A stretch of DNA of 20,827 nt from Deltaproteobacteria bacterium. GTDB lineage: Bacteria; Desulfobacterota; Binatia; DP-6. The notes beneath the pieces were generated by a model, which was not told the origin of the DNA, ran no database searches, and worked only from the letters and a program-made list of their open reading frames with translations. The stretch covers positions 1-20,827 of the forward strand of contig VBLD01000059.1 in the NCBI GenBank assembly GCA_005879205.1, read 5' to 3'. A program made the translations under genes and the position numbers. Positions 8,146-14,748 of the stretch are shown piece after piece (position 1 is the first letter of the stretch; the number at the start of each line of letters is the position of its first letter).

Positions 8146-9068
8146 GCTCGGGCGCGAGGGAGCGGGTGGTCCCCGTCGCGGTCGCCGGCCGGCTCGACGC
8201 CATCGTGCGGGCGGCGCTTCCCGGGCTGTCGCGACGCCTGGTGCGCGCGCTCATCGCCGAGGGCGCGGTGCGCGTCGACGGCCACCGAGCCTCCAAGGGC
8301 GCCCGCGTCTCCGCGGGAGCCGTCGTCACGCTCCCCGACCTGCCCGCGGGTCTTGCTCCCGAGCCCGACCTCGCAGTGTCCGTCGTGTACCAGGACGAGC
8401 ACCTCGTCGTGCTCGATAAGCCGGGGGGCATGCCCGCGCACGCACTCGATCCGCGCCAGCGCGGCACCGCCGCGGCGTACCTCGTCGCTCGCTATCCGGA
8501 GACCGGCCACGTCGGCGATCCGCTGGCGCCGGGCCTCGTGCACCGCCTCGACACCGGCACCTCCGGTCTGCTCGTCGCCGCCCGCACGTCCGAAGTGCAC
8601 GCGAGTCTCCGCGCCGCGCTCCGCGCGCGTGCCGTCGAGAAGCGCTATCTGGCGCTGGTGGCGCGACATCCGCCATCCGCGACGTGGCGCGTCGACGTCG
8701 CCCTGGCACACGACCCGCAGGATCGGCGCCGCATGATCCCGGCCCGCGCCGCGCTGCGCGCGTGGGCGGCCTCGACCGAGCTCCGCGTGGTGCGCATGGT
8801 CGGCCCGCACACGCTCGTGGAGGCGACGATCCGGACGGGCGTCACACACCAGGTGCGGGCGCACCTGGCCCTCGGCGGCCACCCCGTGCTCGGCGACGAG
8901 GTCTACGGTGGTCCGCCGGCCGACCTACCGCCCGGCCGGCATGCGCTGCACGCCGCCGAGCTGGGCTTTCGGCATCCGGTGCGCGGCACGCGGACGGACC
9001 TGACGAGCCCACTGCCGTCCGACCTGGAACGGCTGCTCGCGACGCTCGAAGGCGGCGCGCCCGGCTGA
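8142..9068 (+). CDS. RluA-family RNA pseudouridine synthase
   Basis: Converts specific uridines in rRNA or tRNA to pseudouridine. The 308-residue protein has an N-terminal S4 RNA-binding domain (about 12-60, RLDAIV...VRALIAEGAVRVDG). The catalytic domain follows, with DKPGGMPAH, the signature HRLDTGTSG with catalytic Asp137, KRYLALV, and the late THQVRAHLALGGHPVLGDEVYGG block. Domain order and length fit RluA/RluC/RluD-type enzymes, but the exact target base cannot be assigned. The GTG at 8142 overlaps the hydrolase TGA (GTGA), so the two genes are probably co-translated although their functions look unrelated. A second in-frame GTG at 8166 is possible and would still leave the S4 domain whole. 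The gene faces the zinc-ribbon pair, with only 8 bases between the two stops. Confidence 0.92.
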   Translation: MSSGARERVVPVAVAGRLDAIVRAALPGLSRRLVRALIAEGAVRVDGHRASKGARVSAGAVVTLPDLPAGLAPEPDLAVSVVYQDEHLVVLDKPGGMPAHALDPRQRGTAAAYLVARYPETGHVGDPLAPGLVHRLDTGTSGLLVAARTSEVHASLRAALRARAVEKRYLALVARHPPSATWRVDVALAHDPQDRRRMIPARAALRAWAASTELRVVRMVGPHTLVEATIRTGVTHQVRAHLALGGHPVLGDEVYGGPPADLPPGRHALHAAELGFRHPVRGTRTDLTSPLPSDLERLLATLEGGAPG

Positions 9069-9080
9069 GGGCGCGCTCAG
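9065..9080. other. Small inverted repeat spanning two convergent stop codons
   Basis: CTGAG (9065-9069) and CTCAG (9076-9080) flank a GC-rich six-base centre. The plus TGA and the minus TGA each lie in one arm. A short stem could form in either transcript, but with no T tract it is not a convincing terminator. Confidence 0.35.
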
Positions 9081-9478
9081 GCCGCGGCCTTGCCGCTCCC
9101 CTTCCCGCCGCGCGGCTCCTTGGCACTGGCGCATGCGGAGCAGAGGTTGTTCACGTTGTTCGGGTCCTCGACGAGACCGTCGTCGATGTTGTGACACACC
9201 TTCCGGCACGACGCGCAGATGAAGTAGATGCCCTCGATGGTCTTGTTGATGCGCTCGCGGTTCAGGATCCGCCCCTTCAGCTTCTCGACGCGGATGCCGA
9301 GCAGCTCCTCGTACTGGCGCTTGATCTTGCGCCGGCCCGCCTCATCCTTCGGCAGGTCCTCCTGACCGTCGTCGGCGTGCAGCTCCTCGTCGTCGAGGAT
9401 GCTGAAGCCTTTGTTCTTGCTACTGCTACTGCCACTGCTACTGCTGGTTGCCTTTTCGCCCTTGCGCGCGCGTGGCAT
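9077..9478 (-). CDS. Small zinc-ribbon protein with acidic and Ser-rich N terminus, unknown function
   Basis: A 133-residue protein that I do not recognise as a named family. Residues 1-25 are basic then Ser-rich, encoded by a hexanucleotide repeat. Residues 27-48 are very acidic. Residues 48-85 form a charged, probably helical stretch. Two pairs, C88-x2-C91 and C113-x2-C116, with an extra C95 look like a four-Cys zinc ribbon, and the tail is Gly/Lys-rich. The layout recalls TraR/DksA-like or RNA polymerase-associated small proteins, but no specific DksA motif is visible. The ATG at 9478 has a strong upstream GGAGGAG and follows the 56-residue zinc-ribbon gene by 17 bases in the same direction, so they form a small operon. 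Cytoplasmic; role unknown. Confidence 0.75.
   Translation of the reverse strand: MPRARKGEKATSSSSGSSSSKNKGFSILDDEELHADDGQEDLPKDEAGRRKIKRQYEELLGIRVEKLKGRILNRERINKTIEGIYFICASCRKVCHNIDDGLVEDPNNVNNLCSACASAKEPRGGKGSGKAAA
9418..9446 (-). repeat. Hexanucleotide microsatellite encoding a Ser tract
   Basis: On the minus strand AGCAGT units repeat about four and a half times with one change, giving SSSSGSSSS in the N terminus of the zinc-ribbon protein. Gain or loss of a unit would keep the frame and only vary the Ser linker length. Confidence 0.7.
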
Positions 9479-9495
9479 GCCTCAGGACTCCTCCG

Positions 9496-9666
9496 TCAAC
9501 GCGTCCGCTCGCTGTAGCCGCAACCCTTCTCGCATACCCAGAAAAAGCCGCGCGGCCCGAAGCCGGCGAACTGGACGACTCGCGTCTCAGCACCACAGCG
9601 GGGGCACCGGCGGGCCTGACCAACGTCCCCGCCCTTCTCCGCGGTCTTCGCCTTCTTCTCCGCCAT
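9496..9666 (-). CDS. 56-residue zinc-ribbon protein
   Basis: Reading the minus strand from the ATG at 9666 gives a 56-residue protein ending in TGA at 9496. It begins with a Lys/Glu-rich segment (MAEKKAKTAEK), then CPRCG (C21, C24), an aromatic and Gly-rich strand region, and C45-x3-C49 with a following Tyr. Four cysteines in two knuckles with an aromatic-rich middle indicate a zinc ribbon. It shares no clear identity with any family I can name. The stop is 17 bases before the next ATG, and the gap holds a clear GGAGGAG, so the two small zinc proteins are likely expressed together. A weak GGCGGG precedes its own ATG. The coding call rests on the Cys pattern, sensible composition and spacing to the next gene. 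Confidence 0.7.
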   Translation of the reverse strand: MAEKKAKTAEKGGDVGQARRCPRCGAETRVVQFAGFGPRGFFWVCEKGCGYSERTR

Positions 9667-9733
9667 GTCCCGCCGGCGCGTCTCTGGGCTGGGATGTCCA
9701 GGCCGCGGCAGGCTTCGCGCCGGGCTCCGACCC

Positions 9734-9745
9734 CTCGTATACGAG
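9734..9745. promoter_or_regulatory. Perfect 12-base palindrome upstream of ttuB and the zinc-ribbon operon
   Basis: CTCGTATACGAG is a perfect palindrome in the 157-base gap between two divergent operons. It is AT-richer in the middle than its surroundings, which suits a dimeric regulator site. Function is inferred only. Confidence 0.4.
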
Positions 9746-9760
9746 CGCCTCGGAGTCGTG

Positions 9761-9783
9761 TCAAGGTCATGCTACGACCTTGA
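9761..9783. promoter_or_regulatory. Inverted repeat with 8-base arms in the divergent gap
   Basis: TCAAGGTC and GACCTTGA are perfect arms around a 7-base centre. A weak promoter-like pair overlaps its right end: TTGAGG (9781-9786) and TAGCGT (9804-9809), 17 bases apart, about 15 bases before the ttuB ATG. This could be an operator next to a plus-strand promoter, or a hairpin in the leader. Nothing else is evident between 9667 and 9823. Confidence 0.4.
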
Positions 9784-9823
9784 GGCGCCGAAACCTGCGT
9801 GCTAGCGTTCCACCTTTCGCGCC

Positions 9824-10024
9824 ATGCGCGTCCATCTCCGCCCGCAGCACCGGACCGTCGAGATGCGCGGGCCTCGCCGGGTCGGGGCGCTCCTGACCGA
9901 CCTCGGGATCCTCCCCGGTACCGCCATGGTGATCCGCGGGGACCTCCTCCTGACCGACGCCGACGTCGTCGAGGAGGGGGATGAGGTGGAGATCCGGGCC
10001 GTCATCTCCGGAGGCGCCGCATGA
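9824..10024 (+). CDS. ttuB: TtuB-like sulfur carrier protein (ThiS/MoaD fold)
   Basis: A 66-residue beta-grasp protein. MRVHLRP and VEMRGP form the first hairpin, VGALLTDLGI the helix, GTAMVIRGDLLLTDADVV the middle strands, and EGDEVEIRAVISGG the C-terminal strand with the diglycine. In Thermus, TtuB is activated at its C-terminal Gly as a thiocarboxylate and hands sulfur to TtuA. Assignment as TtuB rather than ThiS or MoaD rests on its overlap with a ttuA-like gene (ATGA, four bases). The diglycine is followed by Ala-Ala, so it would need trimming before activation. The ATG at 9824 gives the expected length. No E1-like activating enzyme or cysteine desulfurase is in the window, so these must be supplied from elsewhere. 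Confidence 0.82.
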   Translation: MRVHLRPQHRTVEMRGPRRVGALLTDLGILPGTAMVIRGDLLLTDADVVEEGDEVEIRAVISGGAA

Positions 10025-10953
10025 AATGCAAACGGTGCGGCGAACGCGCCGAGGTCCAGCTCCGGGCGCACAACACGGCCTTCTGCCGGACCTGCTACCT
10101 CTTCTACTTCCGCCGTCAGGTGGAGCGAGCGATCGCCGCGCAGCACATGCTCGTGCTCGGCGAGCGCATCCTGGTCGCGGTCTCGGGGGGCAAGGACAGC
10201 CTCGCGCTGTGGGACGTGCTCGTCGACCTCGGCTACGACACGACGGGCCTCTACCTCGGTCTCGGCATCGGCCAGTACTCCGACGCCTCGCAGGAGAAGG
10301 TGGAGCGGTTCGCCGCCGGCCGCGCCCTCCCGCTTCGCGTGGTGAAGCTCGAGGCCGAGGGTCCCGGGCTCGGGGTGCCCGCCGTCGCCGCCGCCAGCCG
10401 GCGGGCGCCGTGCGCCGCCTGCGGAACGATGAAGCGCCACTACTTCGATGCCGCGGCGTTCACCGGCGGCTTCGACGTGCTTGCCACCGGCCACAACCTC
10501 GACGACGAGGCCGCTCGGCTGCTCGGCAACGTGCTGCGCTGGCAGAAGGATCACCTCGCGCGCCAGCGCCCCGTCCTCCCGCCCACACATCCGAAGTTCG
10601 TCCGCAAGGTGAAGCCGCTCTACCTCACGAGCGAGTACGAGACGGCAGTCTACGCTTTCATGCGGGGAATCGATTACATCGTCGACGAGTGTCCCAACGC
10701 CGCGGGCGCCACCCAGCTCCTCTACAAAGCGGCGCTCGATCGGCTCGAGGTCGAGAGCCCGGGGACGAAGCTCGCGTTCGTGAAGGAGTTCCTGCGCACC
10801 GCCCAGCCCGCGTTCGCGGCCGTCGAACAGCGCGAGCCGCAGGAGTGCGCCGGCTGTGGCATGCCGGCGTACGGCGCCCTCTGCTCATTCTGCAGCCTGG
10901 TGCGCGAGGTCGAGACCCGGCGCGCCCGCACGGCCTCCCCGCTGCCTGCGTGA
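10021..10953 (+). CDS. ttuA: TtuA/Ncs6-family tRNA 2-thiolation enzyme
   Basis: A 310-residue ATP-pyrophosphatase-type tRNA thiolase. It has an N-terminal zinc finger (C3, C6, C22, C25), PP-loop SGGKDS (55-60), three cysteines for a [4Fe-4S] cluster (C131, C134, C224) and a C-terminal zinc finger (C276, C279, C288, C291). The cluster spacing matches Thermus TtuA almost residue for residue (C130, C133, C222 there). GHNLDDEA is the conserved catalytic segment. The family adenylates tRNA U or T and inserts sulfur from a carrier; TtuA acts at position 54 and Ncs6 at wobble U34. The coupled ttuB and trmI favour position 54, but this is inference. The ATG overlaps the carrier stop, and the stop overlaps the trmI GTG. 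Confidence 0.92.
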   Translation: MKCKRCGERAEVQLRAHNTAFCRTCYLFYFRRQVERAIAAQHMLVLGERILVAVSGGKDSLALWDVLVDLGYDTTGLYLGLGIGQYSDASQEKVERFAAGRALPLRVVKLEAEGPGLGVPAVAAASRRAPCAACGTMKRHYFDAAAFTGGFDVLATGHNLDDEAARLLGNVLRWQKDHLARQRPVLPPTHPKFVRKVKPLYLTSEYETAVYAFMRGIDYIVDECPNAAGATQLLYKAALDRLEVESPGTKLAFVKEFLRTAQPAFAAVEQREPQECAGCGMPAYGALCSFCSLVREVETRRARTASPLPA

Positions 10954-11837
10954 CGCCCGCCGGGCCCCCCGGAGATCGCTCCGTCCTGCGTGACCAGGAC
11001 CCGGTGGTTTTCCTCGACCACAAGGAGCGCACCTACCTCCGCATTCTACGGCAGGGCCGACGGGTCGCGGTACGTGGGCGGCCGATTCCCTGCGACGACG
11101 TCATCGGCCGGCCGGAGGGATCGCGCATCGAGACGCCGGGTGGCGAGGCGCTGCTCGTCCTGCGCCCGACCTACGCGCAGCTCATCCCGAGCCTGCCCCG
11201 TCGCGCCGAGCCGATCTATCCGAAGGACGCGGGACCGATCCTTCTCTGGGGCGACATCGGACCGGGCATGCACGTGGTCGAGGTCGGGACGGGCCCTGGC
11301 GCGCTGACCCTCGCCCTGCTGCGCGCCGTCGGCCCGACCGGGCGGCTCACCTCGTACGAGGCGCGCGACGACTTTGCGACACTGGCGCGCGAGAACGTCG
11401 CCCGCTACCACGGCCCGGCGCCCAACTGGACGCTCCGCGTCGCGGACGCGTTCGCCGGTCTCGACGAACGTGATATCGACCGCGTGCTCGTCGACCTCGC
11501 CGAGCCGTGGCGTCTGCTCGACGCGGTGGCCGCGACGCTCCGCCCCGGCGGCGTCGTGACCGCCTTCCTGCCGACCGTGCTACAGGTGAAGCAGCTGGTC
11601 GACGCGCTGCGCGCCGCACGCTTCGGCGCCGTCGAAGCGCTCGAGACGCTGGCTCGCTTCTGGCATATCCGCGACCGCAGCATCCGGCCCGTGCACCGCA
11701 TGGTGGCGCACACCGGTTTTCTGGTCTTCGCGCGACGGCTCGCGGGGAATTCTGAATTGACTCCGCTAGAACCCTGTAGTACCGATGAGCCCGTGCACGC
11801 CGGTGATGATGCGTGCACGCGCGCCGGCTCGCGATGA
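10950..11837 (+). CDS. trmI: tRNA (adenine-58-N1)-methyltransferase
   Basis: Adds a methyl group from SAM to N1 of A58 in the tRNA T loop. The 295-residue protein has the family's N-terminal beta domain (about 15-85), then YPKDAGPIL, the SAM motif VVEVGTGPGALT (E111, G113, G115, G117), SYEARDD as the adenosine-binding acid, and VLVDLAEPW with Asp182, the residue expected to act on adenine N1. The GTG at 10950 overlaps the ttuA TGA in GTGA. The stop overlaps the next ATG in ATGA. The last roughly 30 residues, after VFARR, are polar and look unlike the family; the underlying DNA is also AT-richer. The enzyme is usually a homotetramer. In Thermus its product promotes 2-thiolation at position 54, linking it to the genes before it. 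Confidence 0.92.
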   Translation: MTPAGPPGDRSVLRDQDPVVFLDHKERTYLRILRQGRRVAVRGRPIPCDDVIGRPEGSRIETPGGEALLVLRPTYAQLIPSLPRRAEPIYPKDAGPILLWGDIGPGMHVVEVGTGPGALTLALLRAVGPTGRLTSYEARDDFATLARENVARYHGPAPNWTLRVADAFAGLDERDIDRVLVDLAEPWRLLDAVAATLRPGGVVTAFLPTVLQVKQLVDALRAARFGAVEALETLARFWHIRDRSIRPVHRMVAHTGFLVFARRLAGNSELTPLEPCSTDEPVHAGDDACTRAGSR

Positions 11838-12574
11838 CGAAGGCGGAGATCCGCCAGAAGGTTTGGCAGACTATCCAACGCGAGGGTGCGGCGCGGTTCC
11901 CCGGTGCCTACGGCCGCGTCCCCAACTTCGTCGGTGCCGAGCAGGCGGCGCAGCTCCTGCGCGAGATGGCGGTGTGGCGACGTGCTCTCGTGATCAAGGT
12001 CAACGCCGACGCACCGCAGCTATCGGTCCGACGCCTCGCGCTCGCCGAGGGAAAGATCATCTACATGGCCGTGCCGCGTCTACGGACCGAGAAGTGCTTC
12101 ATCGAGATCGATCCGCAGCGCCTCGGCAAGAAGGCCATGCTGGCGAGCAGCATCGCGGGGGCCTGTCGCTACGGGCGCGCCGTGTCGCCCCGTGAGATGC
12201 GTCCCGTCGACCTCGTGGTGTGCGGCTCGGTGGCCGTCGGGCGCGACGGCGCGCGGCTCGGCAAAGGCGGCGGCTACTGCGACCTCGAGTACGGTCTGTT
12301 GCGCGAGGAAGGGAAGGTGCGGGAGTCGACGCCGATCCTCACGACCGTGCACGGGGTGCAGATCGTCCCCGAGCGGGTCACGATGCTGCCACACGACCTG
12401 CCGGTGGACTTCCTGGTCACGCCGGGCGAGGTCATCGCCACCCGGCCGGCGCACCCCCGCCCGCGCGGTATCTACTGGGACCTCCTCCGGCCGCTCAAGA
12501 TCAATGCCATCCCGCTGCTGCGCAAGCGATTGAAGCGGGGCAGCACGGGCACGCCCTCGCCGCGCCGCCTGTAA
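11834..12574 (+). CDS. MTHFSD-like protein of the 5-formyltetrahydrofolate cyclo-ligase superfamily
   Basis: A 246-residue protein. TKAEIRQKVW at the N terminus and the ATP-site motif RLGKGGGYCDLEYG (141-154) mark the 5-formyl-THF cyclo-ligase fold. The form GKGGGY-x-DLEYG, the long VHGVQIVPE segment and the late PRPRGIYWDLL are those of the MTHFSD-type branch, not the short bacterial YgfA/FAU1 enzymes. The canonical enzyme converts 5-formyl-THF to 5,10-methenyl-THF with ATP. Activity in this branch is not established, so I give no gene symbol. The ATG at 11834 overlaps the trmI stop (ATGA); an earlier in-frame ATG at 11813 is less likely. In animals this branch is fused to an RNA-recognition domain, which makes its place behind tRNA genes notable. 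No RNA-binding domain is visible here. Confidence 0.8.
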   Translation: MTKAEIRQKVWQTIQREGAARFPGAYGRVPNFVGAEQAAQLLREMAVWRRALVIKVNADAPQLSVRRLALAEGKIIYMAVPRLRTEKCFIEIDPQRLGKKAMLASSIAGACRYGRAVSPREMRPVDLVVCGSVAVGRDGARLGKGGGYCDLEYGLLREEGKVRESTPILTTVHGVQIVPERVTMLPHDLPVDFLVTPGEVIATRPAHPRPRGIYWDLLRPLKINAIPLLRKRLKRGSTGTPSPRRL

Positions 12575-12585
12575 GCGGTCGCGCT

Positions 12586-13422
12586 TTGCACGCGAGCGAC
12601 CTCCTCTGGTTCGTGTTCCTGCTCACCGCGGTCGCGCCGATGGTACAGCGGCGGCTGCGGGACCTGCAGCGCGTGCGCTTTGGCACTCGGGTGATCGCGC
12701 TCATCCACCGCCAGGAGACGATGAGCCTGCTCGGGTTTCCCCTGATCCGCTACATCGATATCCAGGACAGCGAGGAGCTCCTGCGGGCGCTGCGGCTCAC
12801 CGCCGAGGAAGTGCCGATCGACATCATCCTGCATACCCCAGGGGGGCTCGCGCTGGCGGCCGAGCAGATCGCGCACGCAATCTGTCGCCGGCGTGCCAAG
12901 GTGACCGTCTACGTGCCCCACTACGCGATGAGCGGCGGCACCCTGATCGCCCTCGCCGCCGACGAGATCGTGATGGATCCGAATGCGGTCCTCGGCTCGC
13001 TCGACCCGCAGCTCGGGAATCGCCCGGCCGCGTCGATCGTCCGCGCCGTCGACTGGAAGACCGAGCATGCCCAGGACATCGAGGACGAGACCCTCATCCT
13101 GGCGGACATCGCGCGGAAGGCGATGCTCCAGCTGCGCGAGTGCGTGGCCGCGGTGCTGATCGATCGCGTCGGCCCCGAGAAGGCGAGCGCGCTCGCCGAC
13201 ACCTTCACGCACGGCGAGTGGACGCACGATCACCCCCTGAACGTCGAGACGCTCGGGAAGCTCGGCCTGCCCGTCAACACCGACATGCCGCGGGAGATCT
13301 ACGAGTACATGCGACTCTTCCCGCAGGCGTCGACGGGCCGGCCGTCGGTGCAGTACGTCCCGCTGCCCTACCGGAGCCCTCTCCCGGTCCCGTCGCCGCA
13401 GCCAAAGCGCACGGGCAACTGA
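12586..13422 (+). CDS. Membrane-anchored SDH-family Clp-fold serine proteinase
   Basis: A 278-residue protein of the serine dehydrogenase proteinase type (SDH, PF01972). A single hydrophobic segment at about 5-20 anchors the N terminus. Then comes the conserved VIALIHRQETMSLLGFPLIRYIDIQDSE block, the crotonase/Clp-like core with LHTPGG, and the nucleophile segment HYAMSGGTLIALAADEI with Ser116, followed by DPQLG. Homologues are thought to degrade or process membrane or signal peptides, in the manner of SppA. I chose the TTG at 12586 because it keeps the anchor; the first ATG (12640) removes it. The start lies 11 bases after the preceding TAA, so it belongs to the ttuB operon by spacing. A functional link to tRNA modification is not evident. 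Confidence 0.85.
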   Translation: MHASDLLWFVFLLTAVAPMVQRRLRDLQRVRFGTRVIALIHRQETMSLLGFPLIRYIDIQDSEELLRALRLTAEEVPIDIILHTPGGLALAAEQIAHAICRRRAKVTVYVPHYAMSGGTLIALAADEIVMDPNAVLGSLDPQLGNRPAASIVRAVDWKTEHAQDIEDETLILADIARKAMLQLRECVAAVLIDRVGPEKASALADTFTHGEWTHDHPLNVETLGKLGLPVNTDMPREIYEYMRLFPQASTGRPSVQYVPLPYRSPLPVPSPQPKRTGN

Positions 13423-13457
13423 CGGCGGCCGAACCCCTCCCGCGAGCAGGCGACGGC

Positions 13458-14738
13458 TCACGGTGCGTTCGGCGACGGGAGAAGCCGCCACGCGAGCTTG
13501 CGGACCGGTCCCGGCGCCCGTTCGTTGCGTCGCAAGCGGCGCGCGATGCGCCGGACGACGCGCCGGCGCCGGCGCGAGTCTCCGCAGAGGCGGGAGAGCG
13601 CCTTGTCCGTCAGGGCGCCATCCGCAGGGCGCGAAGAATAGAGGATCGGCACGCCCCAGTCGCCCGGGAAGGTCTGCCCACACACGCCGCAGCGCGCGCC
13701 GGTACCCGCCCCGTCGAGCGGGCCGCCGCAGTCGGGACAGCGCAGCAGCGCCAGCAGCGCGGGAGCGACGGGGCGGTCGGGTGCGGGGTCCTTCGGTCGG
13801 AGCGCGGGGTTGCGCTCCAACGCGGCCCAGATGCCGAGGGCGGTTTGCGTCCACTCTTCCTCGAACGCCGCCTTCGCCACCAGCCAGCGCGCGAGCTCGG
13901 CATCCACCTGGATGCGCGGCGGCCGCACGAGCGCACCCGCCTTCGGCTTCACCACGACGACGCCGAGGGAGCCCGGGCCGTGGCGTCCCTCCGAGACGGC
14001 GCGGCAGAGTGCGGCGACGAGCGCGTCGGTGTCGTCGAGCGCGTCATAGGCGGGCGCCTGATCCGTGACGGCCTCGACGAGGCTCGCCGGGAAGTTCGGG
14101 CTGTAGAGAAGACTCTCGTGCTGCCACCCGTCGCCGAAGAGCGCGGCGAATTCGTCGAGGACGAGAAAGTTCCGTTCGACGTGCGGCACGCGGACGTCGA
14201 CGTGCCAGTGCGAGAGAATGCGCCGCCAGCGGTTGACCGCCAGCCCCTCGAGGGTGGTGAGCACGACGTACTTCCGGGCGACCCGCATCATCTCCGCGAT
14301 CGCCTCGATCGGGCGCACCAGGTGCTCGAAGACCTCCGAGCAGAGCACCACGTCGAAGGCGTCGTCGCGATAGGGGAGCACCGGCAGCTGCAAGGTCACC
14401 GCGTGATCGAGCTTCCCGTAGAAGAGCCCGTCGATCGGCAGGTTGAACTGATGGACCATGTCCGCGTAGTAGGCCGGCACGGAGTACCGCTCGGTCACCA
14501 GGTACGGGATGTGCTCGAAGCCCGAGGCGAGGTCGAGGAAGCTGCCGAACTCGAAACGCTCGAGCCAGCGGAAGATCTTGAGCTTCCGGACGAGCCGGGC
14601 GAACTCGTAGGGCGACATCCGTTGCGGCTGCCCGCCCGCGTAGACGCGGACATCGGGGTCGGAGCTGGCGCGGACGCTGCGCTGAAGATTCCCGGCGATC
14701 CAGGCTCGGGCACCGTCCTCGCGCCGCTCGCGGTCCAT
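13458..14738 (-). CDS. SAM-dependent methyltransferase fused to a Trm112-like zinc domain
   Basis: A 426-residue protein. The N-terminal half is a class I methyltransferase: motif I is the degenerate FLDLASGFEH, and later DDAFDVVLCSEVFEHL is the usual post-II strand and helix of the UbiE/type-11 group. A middle region of about 100 residues has no recognised domain. Residues 330-375 form a Trm112/YcaR-like zinc ribbon (C334, C337, C350, C353, then GDWGVPIL), and the last 50 residues are very basic. In Trm112 systems the zinc protein usually activates the methyltransferase as a partner, so a fusion is notable, although such fusions occur in polysaccharide and lipid clusters. Substrate unknown. 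The ATG at 14738 follows the LOG-like gene by 10 bases, in the same operon. It converges with the SDH gene across 35 bases. Confidence 0.8.
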   Translation of the reverse strand: MDRERREDGARAWIAGNLQRSVRASSDPDVRVYAGGQPQRMSPYEFARLVRKLKIFRWLERFEFGSFLDLASGFEHIPYLVTERYSVPAYYADMVHQFNLPIDGLFYGKLDHAVTLQLPVLPYRDDAFDVVLCSEVFEHLVRPIEAIAEMMRVARKYVVLTTLEGLAVNRWRRILSHWHVDVRVPHVERNFLVLDEFAALFGDGWQHESLLYSPNFPASLVEAVTDQAPAYDALDDTDALVAALCRAVSEGRHGPGSLGVVVVKPKAGALVRPPRIQVDAELARWLVAKAAFEEEWTQTALGIWAALERNPALRPKDPAPDRPVAPALLALLRCPDCGGPLDGAGTGARCGVCGQTFPGDWGVPILYSSRPADGALTDKALSRLCGDSRRRRRVVRRIARRLRRNERAPGPVRKLAWRLLPSPNAP

Positions 14739-14748
14739 CGAGCGTAGA

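Noticed and set aside
9077..9478. DksA/TraR assignment for the 133-residue zinc-ribbon protein
   Set aside because: Length and Cys count are suggestive, but the coiled-coil tip and the zinc-finger spacing of DksA are not evident.
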